Of a DNA stretch of 33,389 bases, positions 1 through 9,851 are shown piece by piece. Position numbers and translations under genes: made by a program. Location of the stretch: NCBI GenBank assembly GCA_007123265.1, contig SKLK01000078.1, forward strand, positions 1 to 33,389, written 5' to 3'. The notes beneath the pieces are model-generated. The model ran no database searches. It saw only the letters and a program-made list of their open reading frames with translations, and had not been told where the DNA came from. Source of the stretch: Kiritimatiellia bacterium. GTDB lineage: Bacteria; Verrucomicrobiota; Kiritimatiellia; SLAD01. Numbering within the stretch: the stretch's first letter is position 1; each line of letters starts with the position of its first letter.

Positions 1-307
1 CCAGTGGTGGAATCGCCAGAATCGATTCGGGGATATATTGTCCATAGGCTGCGACAACAATGATGTCCGGCGCTAATTCCTTGATCGCCGTCACCGCGTC
101 CGGCGCCCCGACCCGTTCCGGGGTCCATACCGGCACACCGGCGGTTTCGGCGCAGATTTTGGCCGGGCAGGCGGCGAGTCGGCGATGGCGTCCTTTGGGC
201 CGGTCCGGCTGCGTCACCACCGCCGCAACCGTAAAGTCCGGATGCGCCAACAGCGCCTCTAATGCGGGACACGCCACATCACCTGATCCCATAAATAGTA
301 TGCGCAT
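1..307 (-). CDS. fmt: Methionyl-tRNA formyltransferase, N-terminal part (cut by window edge)
   Basis: The minus strand reads 102 codons from ATG at 307-305 off the left edge. The protein begins MRILFMGSGDVACPALEALL, the Rossmann-like formyltransferase start with its first glycine loop, and continues with TQPDRPKGRHRR, which matches the conserved TQPDRPxGR motif of Fmt. The segment AYGQYIPESIL near the edge matches the usual AYGxxLPxxIL stretch. Fmt formylates initiator Met-tRNA with 10-formyl-THF in the cytoplasm. An AAGGAG-type ribosome site precedes the ATG at about 10 nt. The gene diverges from the pabB-pabC fusion, also folate-related, across 107 bp. The catalytic Asn-His-Asp region lies outside the window. 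Another formyltransferase-fold enzyme is possible but the motif order favours Fmt. Confidence 0.9.
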   Translation of the reverse strand, partial: MRILFMGSGDVACPALEALLAHPDFTVAAVVTQPDRPKGRHRRLAACPAKICAETAGVPVWTPERVGAPDAVTAIKELAPDIIVVAAYGQYIPESILAIPPL

Positions 308-330
308 TCCTTGTTTCAGCTCCTTCGCAT

Positions 331-358
331 TTGCGTCATTCGCCGTACATACTATACT
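331..358 (+). promoter_or_regulatory. Candidate sigma-70 promoter for pabBC
   Basis: TTGCGT at 331-336 and TATACT at 353-358 are separated by 16 nt, about 57 nt before the pabBC start. The -10 box matches 5 of 6 consensus bases and the -35 only about half. The opposite strand carries TATAGT at the same place, which could serve the divergent fmt gene. This rests on pattern only. Confidence 0.3.
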
Positions 359-414
359 GCCGCGCATAGATTGCCAGTGCCAACTCCCGCAACAGCGATT
401 ATCTTTAATACCCG

Positions 415-2181
415 ATGCAACGAGCCATCATCCAATGGAAGCCCGCAACCGAGCCATCCGCCTTATGGTTGGATTTTGATCGTCCCGCCCGTCTGATCGA
501 AGCGTGGACCGGTGCCGATGTGCTACCTGCTTTGCAGGCGCTGGAAAACACCGTCCGAAATGGACAAGCGATCGCGGGCTACATCACCTACGAAGCGGCC
601 AGCGGCATGGACGCGGCACTAGCGACGCATCCGCGCGGTCCCCTGCCCCTTTTACAGTTCGGTGTTTTCCCCTCGTTTCGGGTCGAAAAAGCGTTTCCGG
701 TCTCAGCCGCGCCCTACCACATTGGCGCATGGAACCCGACGTATCCGCGCGCCGCCTATACGGCGGCGATTCAACGGATCAAGGAGTGGATCGAACAGGG
801 CCATACCTATCAAGTTAATCATACCTTCCAGTTGCAGGCCCGTTTCTCGGGCGCTGCGGCTGGCTGGTTTAATCGACTGCTCCAGACGCAGCAAGCGGCT
901 TACGGCGCGTATGTGGATGCCGGGGACGATGTCTTTTGCTCCGTATCGCCTGAGCTATTCTTCGCCCTCGATCGGGATTCCCTCACCTGCCGCCCGATGA
1001 AAGGCACCGCACGGCGGGGCGTAACCTGGCACGAGGATCAGGCGGCGAAGCAGGTTTTAGCGGCTTCCACAAAGAATCGGGCCGAGAATTTGATGATTGT
1101 GGATATGATGCGCAATGATTTAGGTCGGATTGCCCGCACCGGCAGTGTTGCCGTGCAGCAATTATTCGAGATCGAGCGGTATCCCACATTGCTGCAAATG
1201 ACCTCCAGCATCACCGCGCAAACCGACGCCGGGCTGGCAGAGATCGTTCAGGCCTTGTTCCCCTGCGCATCCATCACCGGCGCGCCCAAGGTGCGCACCA
1301 TGCAGTTGATTCGTGAACTGGAACCCGTTCCTCGTGGGATTTATACCGGCGCCATGGGCTTTGTCTTGCCGCATCATCCACTTACGCAGCGTTCCGGCCG
1401 ATTTGGTCAATTCAATGTCGCGATTCGTACCGCACACATTCGGCGCCGTGATCAAACGGTCACCTATGGGACCGGTGGCGGAATCGTCTGGGACTCCGAT
1501 GCCGAACATGAATACCGCGAATGCCAAACCAAAGCCCTGATCCTGACCCACACCCAACCTGACTTTCAATTGCTCGAGACGATGCGATGGACGCCCGCTC
1601 GCGGTATCTGGTTTTGGCCGCAACACCGGCAACGGCTACAGCAAAGTTCGGACTATTTTGGCTACCGATTTTGTGCCGACACCATTGCGCGGGATTTGGC
1701 TGATGCGACGGCGAATCTGGGGCGCGAGCGACATCGCGTGCGTTTACTGCTCAGCGCGAGTGGAGAAGTCGCTATCACGGCCACCCCCGTACCGACGGAG
1801 CGGTCCATTTGGCGGGTCGCATTGTCCGAGCATCCCGTCTCCAGTGACGATGTTTTTTTGTATCACAAAACCACACACCGCTCGGTCTACGACCAAGCGC
1901 TGGCCCGCCACCCGGGGATGGATGACGTGCTTTTATATAATGAGGCGGGACAACTCACCGAAAGCTGTCGCGCCAATGTAGTGCTCCGCTTGGACGGTTG
2001 TTGGTATACCCCACCCGCTCGATCCGGCTTGTTGAACGGGATACTGCGCCAGCACTGGCTACGCAAAGGCTGGATCCAGGAACGCACGCTGACACCCGAC
2101 GCCCTCCAGAAAGCGGACCGGATTTTACTGCTCAACGCCCTGCGCGGCCCCATTCAAGCCAAGCTCAAGCCCAAAATGTAA
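415..2181 (+). CDS. pabBC: Fused aminodeoxychorismate synthase component I / aminodeoxychorismate lyase (PabB-PabC)
   Basis: The 588-residue protein has two enzymes in one chain. Residues about 1-380 form an anthranilate synthase/PabB-type chorismate-binding domain: PMKGTARRG carries the PabB-type catalytic lysine (Lys196), and TGAPKVRTM and GTGGGIVWDSDAEHEYREC are the conserved C-terminal motifs. Residues about 385-588 form a class IV PLP-dependent PabC lyase, with the probable Schiff-base lysine Lys485 in YHKTTHRSVY, then LTESCRANV and LLNGILR. Together they convert chorismate plus ammonia (from a separate PabA) to 4-aminobenzoate for folate. The N-terminal ~70 residues are shorter than the Trp-binding region of TrpE, which supports PabB. 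The ATG at 415 has no clear Shine-Dalgarno, but no later in-frame start would keep the domain intact. PabB-PabC fusions are known in several phyla. Confidence 0.92.
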   Translation: MQRAIIQWKPATEPSALWLDFDRPARLIEAWTGADVLPALQALENTVRNGQAIAGYITYEAASGMDAALATHPRGPLPLLQFGVFPSFRVEKAFPVSAAPYHIGAWNPTYPRAAYTAAIQRIKEWIEQGHTYQVNHTFQLQARFSGAAAGWFNRLLQTQQAAYGAYVDAGDDVFCSVSPELFFALDRDSLTCRPMKGTARRGVTWHEDQAAKQVLAASTKNRAENLMIVDMMRNDLGRIARTGSVAVQQLFEIERYPTLLQMTSSITAQTDAGLAEIVQALFPCASITGAPKVRTMQLIRELEPVPRGIYTGAMGFVLPHHPLTQRSGRFGQFNVAIRTAHIRRRDQTVTYGTGGGIVWDSDAEHEYRECQTKALILTHTQPDFQLLETMRWTPARGIWFWPQHRQRLQQSSDYFGYRFCADTIARDLADATANLGRERHRVRLLLSASGEVAITATPVPTERSIWRVALSEHPVSSDDVFLYHKTTHRSVYDQALARHPGMDDVLLYNEAGQLTESCRANVVLRLDGCWYTPPARSGLLNGILRQHWLRKGWIQERTLTPDALQKADRILLLNALRGPIQAKLKPKM

Positions 2182-2339
2182 CCCCCGCCAGATATTGAAA
2201 CATTTTTGTATCAATAAATAATTGGTGCCACAATTTTGTCGCGAATTTTCCGGCTAAAAACTAAAGTGTAATTTTTTATCCGCGAATTTTATCGAATTAA
2301 CGCGGCATTTGGGGTGTTTAGGTTGGCCCCCTTCTCTTT
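2182..2339. other. AT-rich intergenic segment upstream of the amtB promoter
   Basis: This stretch is visibly richer in A/T than the surrounding coding DNA. It contains a weak imperfect hairpin (TATTGA/TCAATA around 2193-2216) that is not convincing as a terminator for pabBC. A TGGTGCC half-site near 2223 resembles half of an NtrC site, at a plausible enhancer distance (roughly 115-130 bp) from the sigma-54 promoter. No ORF is supported here. Confidence 0.3.
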
Positions 2340-2355
2340 TGGCACACCGATTGCT
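2340..2355 (+). promoter_or_regulatory. Sigma-54 (RpoN) promoter of amtB-glnK
   Basis: TGGCAC at 2340-2345, five bases, then TTGCT at 2351-2355 reproduces the -24/-12 consensus (TGGCAC-N5-TTGCW) essentially perfectly, including the invariant GG and GC. It lies about 74 bp before the amtB start, and amtB-glnK is a classical RpoN/NtrC-dependent operon in many bacteria. It follows that transcription should need an NtrC-like activator responding to nitrogen limitation; no clean full NtrC palindrome was seen. Confidence 0.85.
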
Positions 2356-2428
2356 TATCTCCTTCCCGTCGCAGTGCATAGGGTGTGCATTGCAGAGCGA
2401 AAGCATATTCAGTGAAGGAGAACAACGT

Positions 2429-3796
2429 ATGAAAAAACCCGTGCTGTATACGGTGTTTCTGCTATTTGCCTTGTCTGTCGTTGGCTTGCCCGTTGCAAGT
2501 ATGGCGTATGACGTTGAGGGGGCGGTAGCTGAAGCGATTGATGAAATCGAAGAATTGGCCGATGTCTCGGCGATGGATGCAATGTTTTGGGCGAGCAACA
2601 CCTGGATGCTGGTGGCGACCTTTCTCGTCTTCCTCATGCACCTCGGCTTTGCATCGCTTGAAGCGGGTATGACCCGGGCGAAAAATACCGTCAACATTCT
2701 ATTTAAGAATACGGCGATCATTTCAATCGGTATCCTGACCTATGCGCTGGTGGGCTTCAACTTGATGTACCCCGGCGACTTTTCCATCGGCGAATTCTTC
2801 GGTTTTGCCGGCTTTGGCATTGGCGGATTGTATGACGGCATCATTGTCGAAGATGGTGTTCAGGCCTTTACGGGCTGGACGGACTTTATCTTTCAGGCCA
2901 TGTTTGCCGCAACCGCGGCCACGATTGTTTCCGGTGCGGTGGCGGAGCGCATCAAGCTCCACAGCTTCCTGCTGGTAACCACGCTCTATGTGGCCTTTGT
3001 CTATCCCTGGCTGGGTAGCTGGCAGTGGGGTGGCGGCTGGCTCGACCAAATGGGCTTCTACGATTTCGCGGGGTCCACCTTGGTGCATTCGGTCGGTGGC
3101 TGGGCGGCCTTGGCGGGTGTAATCCTGCTTGGCCCGCGTCTGGGTAAGTATGTGAATGGTTCGATCAAGCCGATTGTGGGCCACAACATGCCGCTCGCTA
3201 CGATCGGGGTGTTCCTGCTCTGGCTCGGCTGGTTCGGTTTCAACGGCGGCTCGGTGCTGTCGGCGGATCCGGAAATGGTATCCTTCGTCTTTGTCACCAC
3301 GGCTATCGCGGCCTCATCGGGCGTGATTGGCGCCATGCTCTTGTCCTGGTTCCTGCAGAAGAAGCCGGACTTGACGATGGCCCTGAACGGTGCCTTGGCG
3401 GGCTTGGTCGGCATTACCGCCGGCGCGGACGTGGTAAGCGTCTCCAGCGCCGTGATCATCGGCTTCATCGCCGGTCTGATCGTGGTCGTCTCGGTGATGG
3501 GCTTGGACCGTGCGAAACTGGATGACCCCGTCGGCGCGATTTCCGTCCACTTGACCTGCGGCATCTGGGGCACCCTGGCCGTCGGCATCTTCAGCAGCGA
3601 GTTTTCCATTGTCACCCAATTGATTGGTGTCGTGGCCTACGGTGTAGTAGCGTTTGCTGCCGCGTTGATCATCTTCGGTGCCGTCAAGGCGACGATTGGT
3701 ATCCGCGTGAGCGAAGAGGAGGAGATGGTTGGCTTGGATATCGGCGAGCATGGTATGGAAGCCTACTCGGGATTCGAAATCTACACGACGCAGTGA
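2429..3796 (+). CDS. amtB: Ammonium transporter (Amt/MEP/Rh family)
   Basis: The 455-residue inner-membrane channel conducts ammonium/ammonia. It begins with a cleavable-looking signal peptide (MKKPVLYTVFLLFALSVVGL, then ASMA), an acidic linker, and about eleven hydrophobic segments. Family hallmarks are visible: the segment FASLEAGMTRAKNTVNI, the twin histidines of the conducting pore (His220 in VHSVGGWAAL and His374 in VHLTCGIWGTLA), and a C-terminal cytoplasmic tail (GLDIGEHGMEAY) of the kind that docks PII. The ATG at 2429 is chosen over an upstream in-frame start near 2309 because GAAGGAGA precedes it and the extra residues would precede the signal peptide and overlap the promoter. glnK follows 31 bp downstream. 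Expression is probably RpoN-controlled. Confidence 0.95.
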   Translation: MKKPVLYTVFLLFALSVVGLPVASMAYDVEGAVAEAIDEIEELADVSAMDAMFWASNTWMLVATFLVFLMHLGFASLEAGMTRAKNTVNILFKNTAIISIGILTYALVGFNLMYPGDFSIGEFFGFAGFGIGGLYDGIIVEDGVQAFTGWTDFIFQAMFAATAATIVSGAVAERIKLHSFLLVTTLYVAFVYPWLGSWQWGGGWLDQMGFYDFAGSTLVHSVGGWAALAGVILLGPRLGKYVNGSIKPIVGHNMPLATIGVFLLWLGWFGFNGGSVLSADPEMVSFVFVTTAIAASSGVIGAMLLSWFLQKKPDLTMALNGALAGLVGITAGADVVSVSSAVIIGFIAGLIVVVSVMGLDRAKLDDPVGAISVHLTCGIWGTLAVGIFSSEFSIVTQLIGVVAYGVVAFAAALIIFGAVKATIGIRVSEEEEMVGLDIGEHGMEAYSGFEIYTTQ

Positions 3797-3827
3797 TCGT
3801 CGATAACTTATTACAGGAGAAAGAACG

Positions 3828-4172
3828 ATGAAATTAATTGTGGCCTATATCCAACCCGAGCGCCTAAACGCGGTGAAGCAAGCGCTCTACGAGAAAGAGG
3901 TGTACCGCCTCTCCGTGATGAACGCCCTCGGCTGCGGCCAGCAAAAGGGCTATCACGAGAGCTATCGCGGATCTGATATCGAGGTGAACCTGCTCAAGAA
4001 GGTGCGCCTGGAAGTGGCCGTGAATGACGAATTCACGGACAGCACGGTCGACGCCATTATCAAGGGCGCCCGTACCGGCAAGATCGGCGACGGCAAAATC
4101 TTTGTCCTCGACCTGCCCGAATGCATCCGCATCCGGACCGGTGAAAAGGGCAAGGAAGCAATCGGTGGTTAA
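3828..4172 (+). CDS. glnK: Nitrogen regulatory PII protein linked to AmtB
   Basis: This 114-residue PII trimer subunit senses ATP/ADP and 2-oxoglutarate and should gate AmtB by inserting its T-loop. Visible PII features are QQKG with Gln39 (2-oxoglutarate/Mg site region), the T-loop start YHESYRGSD, the B-loop [13 protein letters not shown] and the C-loop [12 protein letters not shown]. Counting against E. coli GlnB (same register through YRG), Tyr46 is kept, but the uridylylated Tyr51 is replaced by Ile51 (YRGSDIEVN). Regulation by GlnD-type uridylylation is therefore unlikely at that site. AGGAGA precedes the ATG. It is the second gene of the amtB operon; the symbol glnK is chosen for this linkage. 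Confidence 0.93.
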   Translation: MKLIVAYIQPERLNAVKQALYEKEVYRLSVMNALGCGQQKGYHESYRGSDIEVNLLKKVRLEVAVNDEFTDSTVDAIIKGARTGKIGDGKIFVLDLPECIRIRTGEKGKEAIGG

Positions 4173-4182
4173 GTAAACCTTA

Positions 4183-4256
4183 AGCGGGTGCTGTTCCGGA
4201 GTCAAACGGTGACATCAACATCTGGGGGATTGATGAACCTGTTTCCCGGTGCAGCA
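4183..4256 (+). other. Long-loop inverted repeat after glnK
   Basis: GGGTGCTG near 4185-4192 is complementary to CAGCACCC near 4251-4258, enclosing a loop of nearly 60 nt. No T-run follows, so it is not a standard terminator. It could be a structured 3' UTR or a small RNA between glnK and the porin-like gene. I see no ORF or known riboswitch core here. Confidence 0.3.
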
Positions 4257-4365
4257 CCCGTCTTCAAATACAAAAAAAGTTGGCCTCCCCCGGAAATAAA
4301 CACATAATAATCATCCCAAGGATCGTGATGGGCATGGTCTGAGGGGTAAGCAGGAGAAAGCGAAT

Positions 4366-5091
4366 ATGAACAAAGTGAGTAAAGTAGTAGGTGCCGGTTT
4401 GTTGGCCGGAGCCATCATGGCTGGGCCAGCAACAGTTGAAGCGACGGAAGTCACGATCGGGGCCGATATCGCCTCGTCTTATGTCTTTCGTGGTATCACC
4501 CTTAACAAGGATGCGGTTATCCAGCCCTCCTTGTTGGCTGAGCATGAAAGCGGATTCGGGATTGAAGTCTGGGCAAACTTCGATATCGGCGATGATAACG
4601 GGGCATTCGAAGAACGTCAGTTCTCGGAAGTCGATTTTGTCGTCTTCTACGGCTATGACCTCGATTTTGCCTCCGTGGAAATCGGCTACACCGAATACAT
4701 CGAAGAAATTGGCGATGCGTTCCGCGAAGGGTATATCAGCCTCGGTACCGGCGTGGCTGGGTTCGATGTGGGTTTGACCTATTACCAAGGGTTCCAGGGG
4801 AGCGACGAAAACTATATTGAGCTGTCCGCGGGATACGGCCTAGAGGTCATCGAAGGCTTGGAAGTAGGCATCGGCGGTCATATCGGCTGGGGTGGCAAGG
4901 GCGCCACGGCTGGTGGCAAAGCTGGTTTTCATGACTACCTCGTCGGCTTGAGCGCAGCCTATGAAGTGCTCGAAGGCCTGGAAGTCAGCGCCTTCTTTAA
5001 CTACGTCGGCAGCTTGGACAGTGATGTCCTGCCGGATGATGATGTCCGCGAGGACTTTGTGGGCGGCCTTGGCGTGTACTACACGTTCTAA
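4366..5091 (+). CDS. Predicted outer-membrane beta-barrel protein (TorF-like putative porin)
   Basis: The 241-residue protein has an N-terminal signal peptide (to about ATVEA-TEV) followed by alternating hydrophobic/polar beta strands and a C-terminal phenylalanine (GGLGVYYTF), the usual BAM-recognised end of an outer-membrane barrel. The opening strand IASSYVFRGITL resembles the conserved start of the TorF family of putative porins (the CHP02001 group). It is strongly acidic and rich in Gly/Tyr. Similar near-repeats, EVIEGLEVGIGGHIGW and EVLEGLEVSAFFNYVG, are adjacent barrel strands. Its position between amtB-glnK and gltBD suggests a role in small nitrogen-compound uptake, but this is context only. 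No sigma-54 site was found before it; GGAGA precedes the ATG. A strong terminator ends the unit. Confidence 0.7.
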   Translation: MNKVSKVVGAGLLAGAIMAGPATVEATEVTIGADIASSYVFRGITLNKDAVIQPSLLAEHESGFGIEVWANFDIGDDNGAFEERQFSEVDFVVFYGYDLDFASVEIGYTEYIEEIGDAFREGYISLGTGVAGFDVGLTYYQGFQGSDENYIELSAGYGLEVIEGLEVGIGGHIGWGGKGATAGGKAGFHDYLVGLSAAYEVLEGLEVSAFFNYVGSLDSDVLPDDDVREDFVGGLGVYYTF

Positions 5092-5114
5092 TCGTCGCGC
5101 ATAGATCAAAAGAG

Positions 5115-5143
5115 CCCCGACGCATTTGCGTCGGGGTTTTTTT
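5115..5143 (+). terminator. Rho-independent terminator after the porin-like gene
   Basis: CCCCGACGC at 5115-5123 pairs perfectly with GCGTCGGGG at 5128-5136 around a four-base loop, followed by seven Ts (5137-5143). It ends the amtB-side transcription unit and separates it from gltB. Confidence 0.93.
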
Positions 5144-5267
5144 GTTATTTTATCTGTTTTCCGACTTTCATTCTGACACAATATCGCTATATTTCCCCAT
5201 CGAGTCGACCGTTCCACCTTTACAACAAGGGGTGCGGTGTATCTAGCAGGGTGAATAAGGGCAGTTT

Positions 5268-8200
5268 ATGAGGACTAAAATACCATACCATCTGGGCCGC
5301 GCCGGCTATCCGGAGCCACAGGGATTGTACCATCCCGCCTTCGAACATGACGCCTGCGGCGTCGGCATGATTTGCAACTTGAAGGGCGAAAAATCCCATT
5401 CGATCATCGAAAACGCCCTGCAAATCCTTGAAAACCTCTCCCACCGAGGCGCTTGCGGGTGCGATGAGAAGACCGGTGATGGTGCCGGGATCCTGATGCA
5501 GATGCCGCATAAATTCATTGCCAAAGTTGCCGGTGCCGAAGGCTTCAATGTCGGCGACCCGGAGGATTATGCCGTCGGCGTTGTCTTTTTACCCCGCAAG
5601 GCGGAGGAACAAGCCTACTGTCGCGAACAACTGGAGGCGGTCGTACGGGCGGAAGGCCAGGATTTCCTCGGGTGGCGCAGCCTTCAAGTCCACAACGAAT
5701 ACCTGGGCGATATTGCTCTCGCGGTCGAACCGGTGATCGAGCAGGTCTTCATCAAGCGCGGCAGCGGACTCAAGGATGTCGCCCATTTTGAGCGCAAGCT
5801 CTATATCATCCGTAAACGTATCGAACGCGTGATCCGCGAATCCGAGCTGGAAGAAAAGAACTATTTCTATATCTCCAGCCTCTCTTCGCAAACGCTGGTC
5901 TACAAGGGCTTGCTGCTGGCGGACCAAATCAAGCCGTTCTTTTCGGATTTGACGGACCCCGACATGGTCAGCGGCCTGGCCTTGGTGCATCAACGCTACA
6001 GTACCAACACCTTCCCCACATGGGATCTGGCCCAGCCGTTCCGCTTTTTATGTCACAACGGCGAAATCAACACCGTTCGCGGCAATACCAACTGGATGAA
6101 CGCCCGCCAGTACAAATTTGCGTCGGACCTGTTCGGCGATGACATCGAAAAACTGTTCCCGATCATCACGCCGGGCGTCAGTGACTCCGCAGCATTGGAC
6201 AATGCCGTGGAACTTCTGTACCACACCGGTCGCTCATTGCCACATGCGATGATGATGCTGATTCCGGAGGCCTGGCAAAATCATGAAACCATGCCCGACG
6301 ATAAGCGGGCTTTCTACGAGTACCACGCTTCCATGATGGAGCCATGGGACGGCCCCGCCTCGATCCCTTTCACCGACGGCAAATGCATCGGCGCCGTGCT
6401 GGACCGTAACGGACTGCGGCCTTCCCGCTACACGGTGACCAAGGACGGTTTTGTCATTATGGGCTCGGAAAGCGGCGTGATCGAAGTCGATCCGGCTAAC
6501 GTCGCTGCACAGGGCCGGCTCCAGCCCGGACGTATGTTCCTGGTCGATACGGAGCAAGGCCGGATTATCGACGACGAGGAAATCAAAAGCGAGATGGCCG
6601 CCCGCCGCCCCTACCGCGCTTGGCTAAACAAGTGTCTCGTGCGCTTCGACCGGCTACCGCAACCGCAAAAGGTGCCGCACACAAATTTCGAAACGCTGAC
6701 CACGCGGCAACAGCAATTCGGGTATACCCTGGAGGATCTCAAAATCATTTTGGGCCCGATGGCAAAAGCGGGCAAAGAACCCATCGGCTCGATGGGCGAT
6801 GACACGCCGTTGGCGGTCTTGTCGAACCGGTCCCGCTTGCTCTACGACTATTTCAAGCAACTGTTTGCGCAGGTAACCAATCCCCCACTGGACGCCATCC
6901 GCGAAGAATTGGTCACCTCCTTGCATTCTACCCTGGGCAGTCGCCAAAACCTGTTTGAAGAGACCCCGGACCATTGCCATCAATTCCGTATCGATCAACC
7001 GATCTTGACCAACCGCGAGATTGCCCAGATTCGTGACATGTATATTGGCGACATCCGCGCGGAAACCCTGCCGATTCTATTTAAAGCCGAGTATGGCGCC
7101 GCAGGCTTACAACGTGCGCTGGACGAATTGTTCGAGTCTGCGGTCCGGGCCGTGGACAATGGCGCCACGATTCTGATTCTATCCGATCGGGGCGCCAATG
7201 CGGAGCTGGCCCCGATACCGGCGCTGCTGGCCTCTGCGGGTGTGCATCATCATCTGATTCGCGAACATCGACGGGTCCAATGCAATATTGTCGTGGAAAG
7301 CGCCGAGCCGCGTGAAGTGCATCACTTTGCCCTCCTGATCGGTTACGGGATCGGCGCCATCAACCCGTATTTGGCCTTTGAAACGATCGAAGACATGGTC
7401 GCGCGGGGCGTCACACAGGACGTACCGCCCGAAGTTGCGCGCCGCAATTACATTAAATCGATTGGCCAAGGCCTGCTGAAGGTTATGTCCAAGATGGGCA
7501 TTTCCACCCTCAAAAGCTACCACGGCGCCCAGATTTTCGAGGCGGTGGGGCTGCACGCATCCGTTATTGAGCGCTACTTCACTGGCACGCCTTCACGAAT
7601 TGGCGGGATTGGTTTGGATGTCATTGCGGAAGAGGCCTTGATTCGGCATCGGCGGGCGTACCCGGACAAGCAGGTGCCCGAAAATCTTGGTTTGGATGTG
7701 GGCGGGCTCTATCAGTGGCGGCGCGGCGGGGAATACCATCAATTCAACCCCATCACCGTTGCTAAACTCCAACAGGCCACGAAGATTCGGGATGAAAAGT
7801 CCTACATGGAATACGCGGACTTCATCAACAAACAGAACAAGGAAATTGGTACCCTTCGCGGGCTAATGGAGTTTAAGAGCGAGGCCGATCCGATTCCCTT
7901 GGACGAGGTAGAACCGTGGACCGAAATCGTGAAGCGATTCAAGACCGGGGCCATGTCCTACGGCTCGATCAGCAAGGAAGCGCATGAGTCCTTGGCGATT
8001 GCCATGAACCAAATCGGCGGCAAAAGCAATAGCGGCGAAGGCGGCGAAGACGAAGACCGGTTCCAGCCGGACGCCGATGGCAAATGGCGCAACAGCGCGA
8101 TCAAACAGATCGCGTCCGGTCGCTTTGGCGTGACGAGTCACTATCTAGTCAACGCCAAGGAATTACAGATCAAGATGGCCCAGGGCGCTAAGCCCGGTGA

Positions 8201-9842
8201 GGGCGGACAGTTGCCGGGCGAGAAAGTCTATCCGGATATTGCCAAGACGCGGCATTCCACTCCGTATGTGGGACTCATTTCGCCGCCGCCCCACCATGAC
8301 ATCTATTCAATTGAAGACCTGGCCCAGCTAATCCATGACTTGAAGAACGCGAATGCCGACGCGCGGGTCAATGTGAAGCTCGTATCGGAAGTGGGTGTCG
8401 GCACTGTCGCCGCCGGGGTATCCAAAGGCAAAGCCGATGTGGTGCTGATCAGCGGCTTTGACGGCGGTACCGGTGCCTCCCCGCAAACCTCGCTGAAACA
8501 TGCGGGTCTGCCCTGGGAACTTGGGTTGGCGGAAACGCATCAGACCCTTGTGTTGAACGATTTGCGCAGCCGGATTGTGGTGGAATGCGATGGTCAAATG
8601 AAGACCGGACGCGATGTCGCGATTGCCTGCTTGCTAGGCGCCGAGGAATTTGGCTTTTCGACTGCGCCACTGGTTGTGATGGGCTGCATCATGATGCGGG
8701 TCTGCCATTTGAACACCTGCCCGGTCGGGATCGCCACGCAGGACCCGGATCTCCGCAAAAAGTTCACCGGTCAGCCGGATCATGTAATCAACTATTTCTA
8801 TCTTGTCGCGAATGAATTGCGTCGCATCATGGCCCAGCTCGGTTTCCGCACGGTTAACGAAATGGTGGGGCGCGCGGATAAGTTGATCATGCGTGATGCG
8901 CAACAGCATTGGAAAGCCAAGGGACTGGACTTCTCCATGATTCTAAAGAAGCCCGATGTGCCAGACACGGTGGGCGTCTACTGCTCCCAAGCGCAGGATC
9001 ACGGCTTGGCGGATGCGCTGGACAACCGGCTGATTGAGCTGGCGGAGCCGGCCCTGAGCCGACGCGAACGGGTTGAGGAAACCGTCCGCGTCCGGAACAT
9101 CAACCGTACCGTGGGCACCATGTTAAGTAGCCGCATATCCCGTGCGTTCGGTGCCGACGGACTGCCCGATGATACCATCACCTTCCATGTCGAAGGATCG
9201 TGCGGGCAAAGCTTCAGTGCGTTTGGGGCGCGCGGATTGACCTTTGACATTCGCGGTGACGCAAATGATTACTTTGGCAAGGGCCTCTCCGGCGGAAAAC
9301 TTGTGATTCGGCCGCCGGAAGCCGCTGACTTTGTCGCTGAGGACAACATCATCATCGGCAACGTCGCCTTTTATGGTGCCACCAGCGGTGAGGCCTATAT
9401 CCGGGGGATGGCGGGCGAGCGCTTTTGTGTGCGGAACAGCGGCGTAAACGCCGTGGTGGAAGGTGTCGGCGATCACGGCTGTGAATACATGACCGGCGGG
9501 CGGGTCGTCGTACTCGGCTCAACCGGACGGAATTTCGCGGCGGGCATGAGTGGCGGCATTGCTTACGTCTTTGATCAGGTGGGCGACTTTGCCTCGGCGC
9601 GTTGCAATCAGGAAATGGTTGAGTTGGAGGCCGTGACAGAGACCGATGACATCGCCGAATTACGCGGTTTGATCGAGCGACATATTCGCTACACGGACAG
9701 CGCGGTCGCGAAACGTATCTTGGACCGTTGGTCCTATACCTTAACCCAGTTCGTCAAAGTCATGCCCACCGATTATAAGCGGGCGCTGGAACGACTGGCG
9801 AAGGAAGCCGCCGAAACCGTTGAACCGGCGATGATGATTTAA
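5268..9842 (+). CDS. gltB: Glutamate synthase (NADPH) large subunit
   Basis: The 1524-residue protein transfers the amide of glutamine to 2-oxoglutarate, giving two glutamates, with GltD supplying electrons. The glutaminase nucleophile is Cys30 in HDACGVGM after a 29-residue propeptide; [17 protein letters not shown] and [10 protein letters not shown] are class II amidotransferase motifs. The central and FMN-binding domains span roughly 450-1230, with [10 protein letters not shown] and [11 protein letters not shown] in the synthase site. The 3Fe-4S ligands are Cys1140, Cys1146 and Cys1151 ([12 protein letters not shown]). The C-terminal GXGXG beta-helix domain follows from about 1260. Length is normal for bacterial GltB (about 1480-1530). 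An AAGGG site lies 7-8 nt before the ATG. gltD starts 9 bp after the stop, so the two are co-translated. Confidence 0.98.
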   Translation: MRTKIPYHLGRAGYPEPQGLYHPAFEHDACGVGMICNLKGEKSHSIIENALQILENLSHRGACGCDEKTGDGAGILMQMPHKFIAKVAGAEGFNVGDPEDYAVGVVFLPRKAEEQAYCREQLEAVVRAEGQDFLGWRSLQVHNEYLGDIALAVEPVIEQVFIKRGSGLKDVAHFERKLYIIRKRIERVIRESELEEKNYFYISSLSSQTLVYKGLLLADQIKPFFSDLTDPDMVSGLALVHQRYSTNTFPTWDLAQPFRFLCHNGEINTVRGNTNWMNARQYKFASDLFGDDIEKLFPIITPGVSDSAALDNAVELLYHTGRSLPHAMMMLIPEAWQNHETMPDDKRAFYEYHASMMEPWDGPASIPFTDGKCIGAVLDRNGLRPSRYTVTKDGFVIMGSESGVIEVDPANVAAQGRLQPGRMFLVDTEQGRIIDDEEIKSEMAARRPYRAWLNKCLVRFDRLPQPQKVPHTNFETLTTRQQQFGYTLEDLKIILGPMAKAGKEPIGSMGDDTPLAVLSNRSRLLYDYFKQLFAQVTNPPLDAIREELVTSLHSTLGSRQNLFEETPDHCHQFRIDQPILTNREIAQIRDMYIGDIRAETLPILFKAEYGAAGLQRALDELFESAVRAVDNGATILILSDRGANAELAPIPALLASAGVHHHLIREHRRVQCNIVVESAEPREVHHFALLIGYGIGAINPYLAFETIEDMVARGVTQDVPPEVARRNYIKSIGQGLLKVMSKMGISTLKSYHGAQIFEAVGLHASVIERYFTGTPSRIGGIGLDVIAEEALIRHRRAYPDKQVPENLGLDVGGLYQWRRGGEYHQFNPITVAKLQQATKIRDEKSYMEYADFINKQNKEIGTLRGLMEFKSEADPIPLDEVEPWTEIVKRFKTGAMSYGSISKEAHESLAIAMNQIGGKSNSGEGGEDEDRFQPDADGKWRNSAIKQIASGRFGVTSHYLVNAKELQIKMAQGAKPGEGGQLPGEKVYPDIAKTRHSTPYVGLISPPPHHDIYSIEDLAQLIHDLKNANADARVNVKLVSEVGVGTVAAGVSKGKADVVLISGFDGGTGASPQTSLKHAGLPWELGLAETHQTLVLNDLRSRIVVECDGQMKTGRDVAIACLLGAEEFGFSTAPLVVMGCIMMRVCHLNTCPVGIATQDPDLRKKFTGQPDHVINYFYLVANELRRIMAQLGFRTVNEMVGRADKLIMRDAQQHWKAKGLDFSMILKKPDVPDTVGVYCSQAQDHGLADALDNRLIELAEPALSRRERVEETVRVRNINRTVGTMLSSRISRAFGADGLPDDTITFHVEGSCGQSFSAFGARGLTFDIRGDANDYFGKGLSGGKLVIRPPEAADFVAEDNIIIGNVAFYGATSGEAYIRGMAGERFCVRNSGVNAVVEGVGDHGCEYMTGGRVVVLGSTGRNFAAGMSGGIAYVFDQVGDFASARCNQEMVELEAVTETDDIAELRGLIERHIRYTDSAVAKRILDRWSYTLTQFVKVMPTDYKRALERLAKEAAETVEPAMMI

Positions 9843-9851
9843 GGAGTAGCC

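Noticed and set aside
2309-2428. Upstream in-frame extension of amtB
   Set aside because: It would run through the sigma-54 promoter and add 40 residues before a good signal peptide; ATG at 2429 has the ribosome site.
5173-5193. Promoter for gltB (CTGACA and TATATT)
   Set aside because: The spacing is only 9 nt between boxes and no better pair was found.
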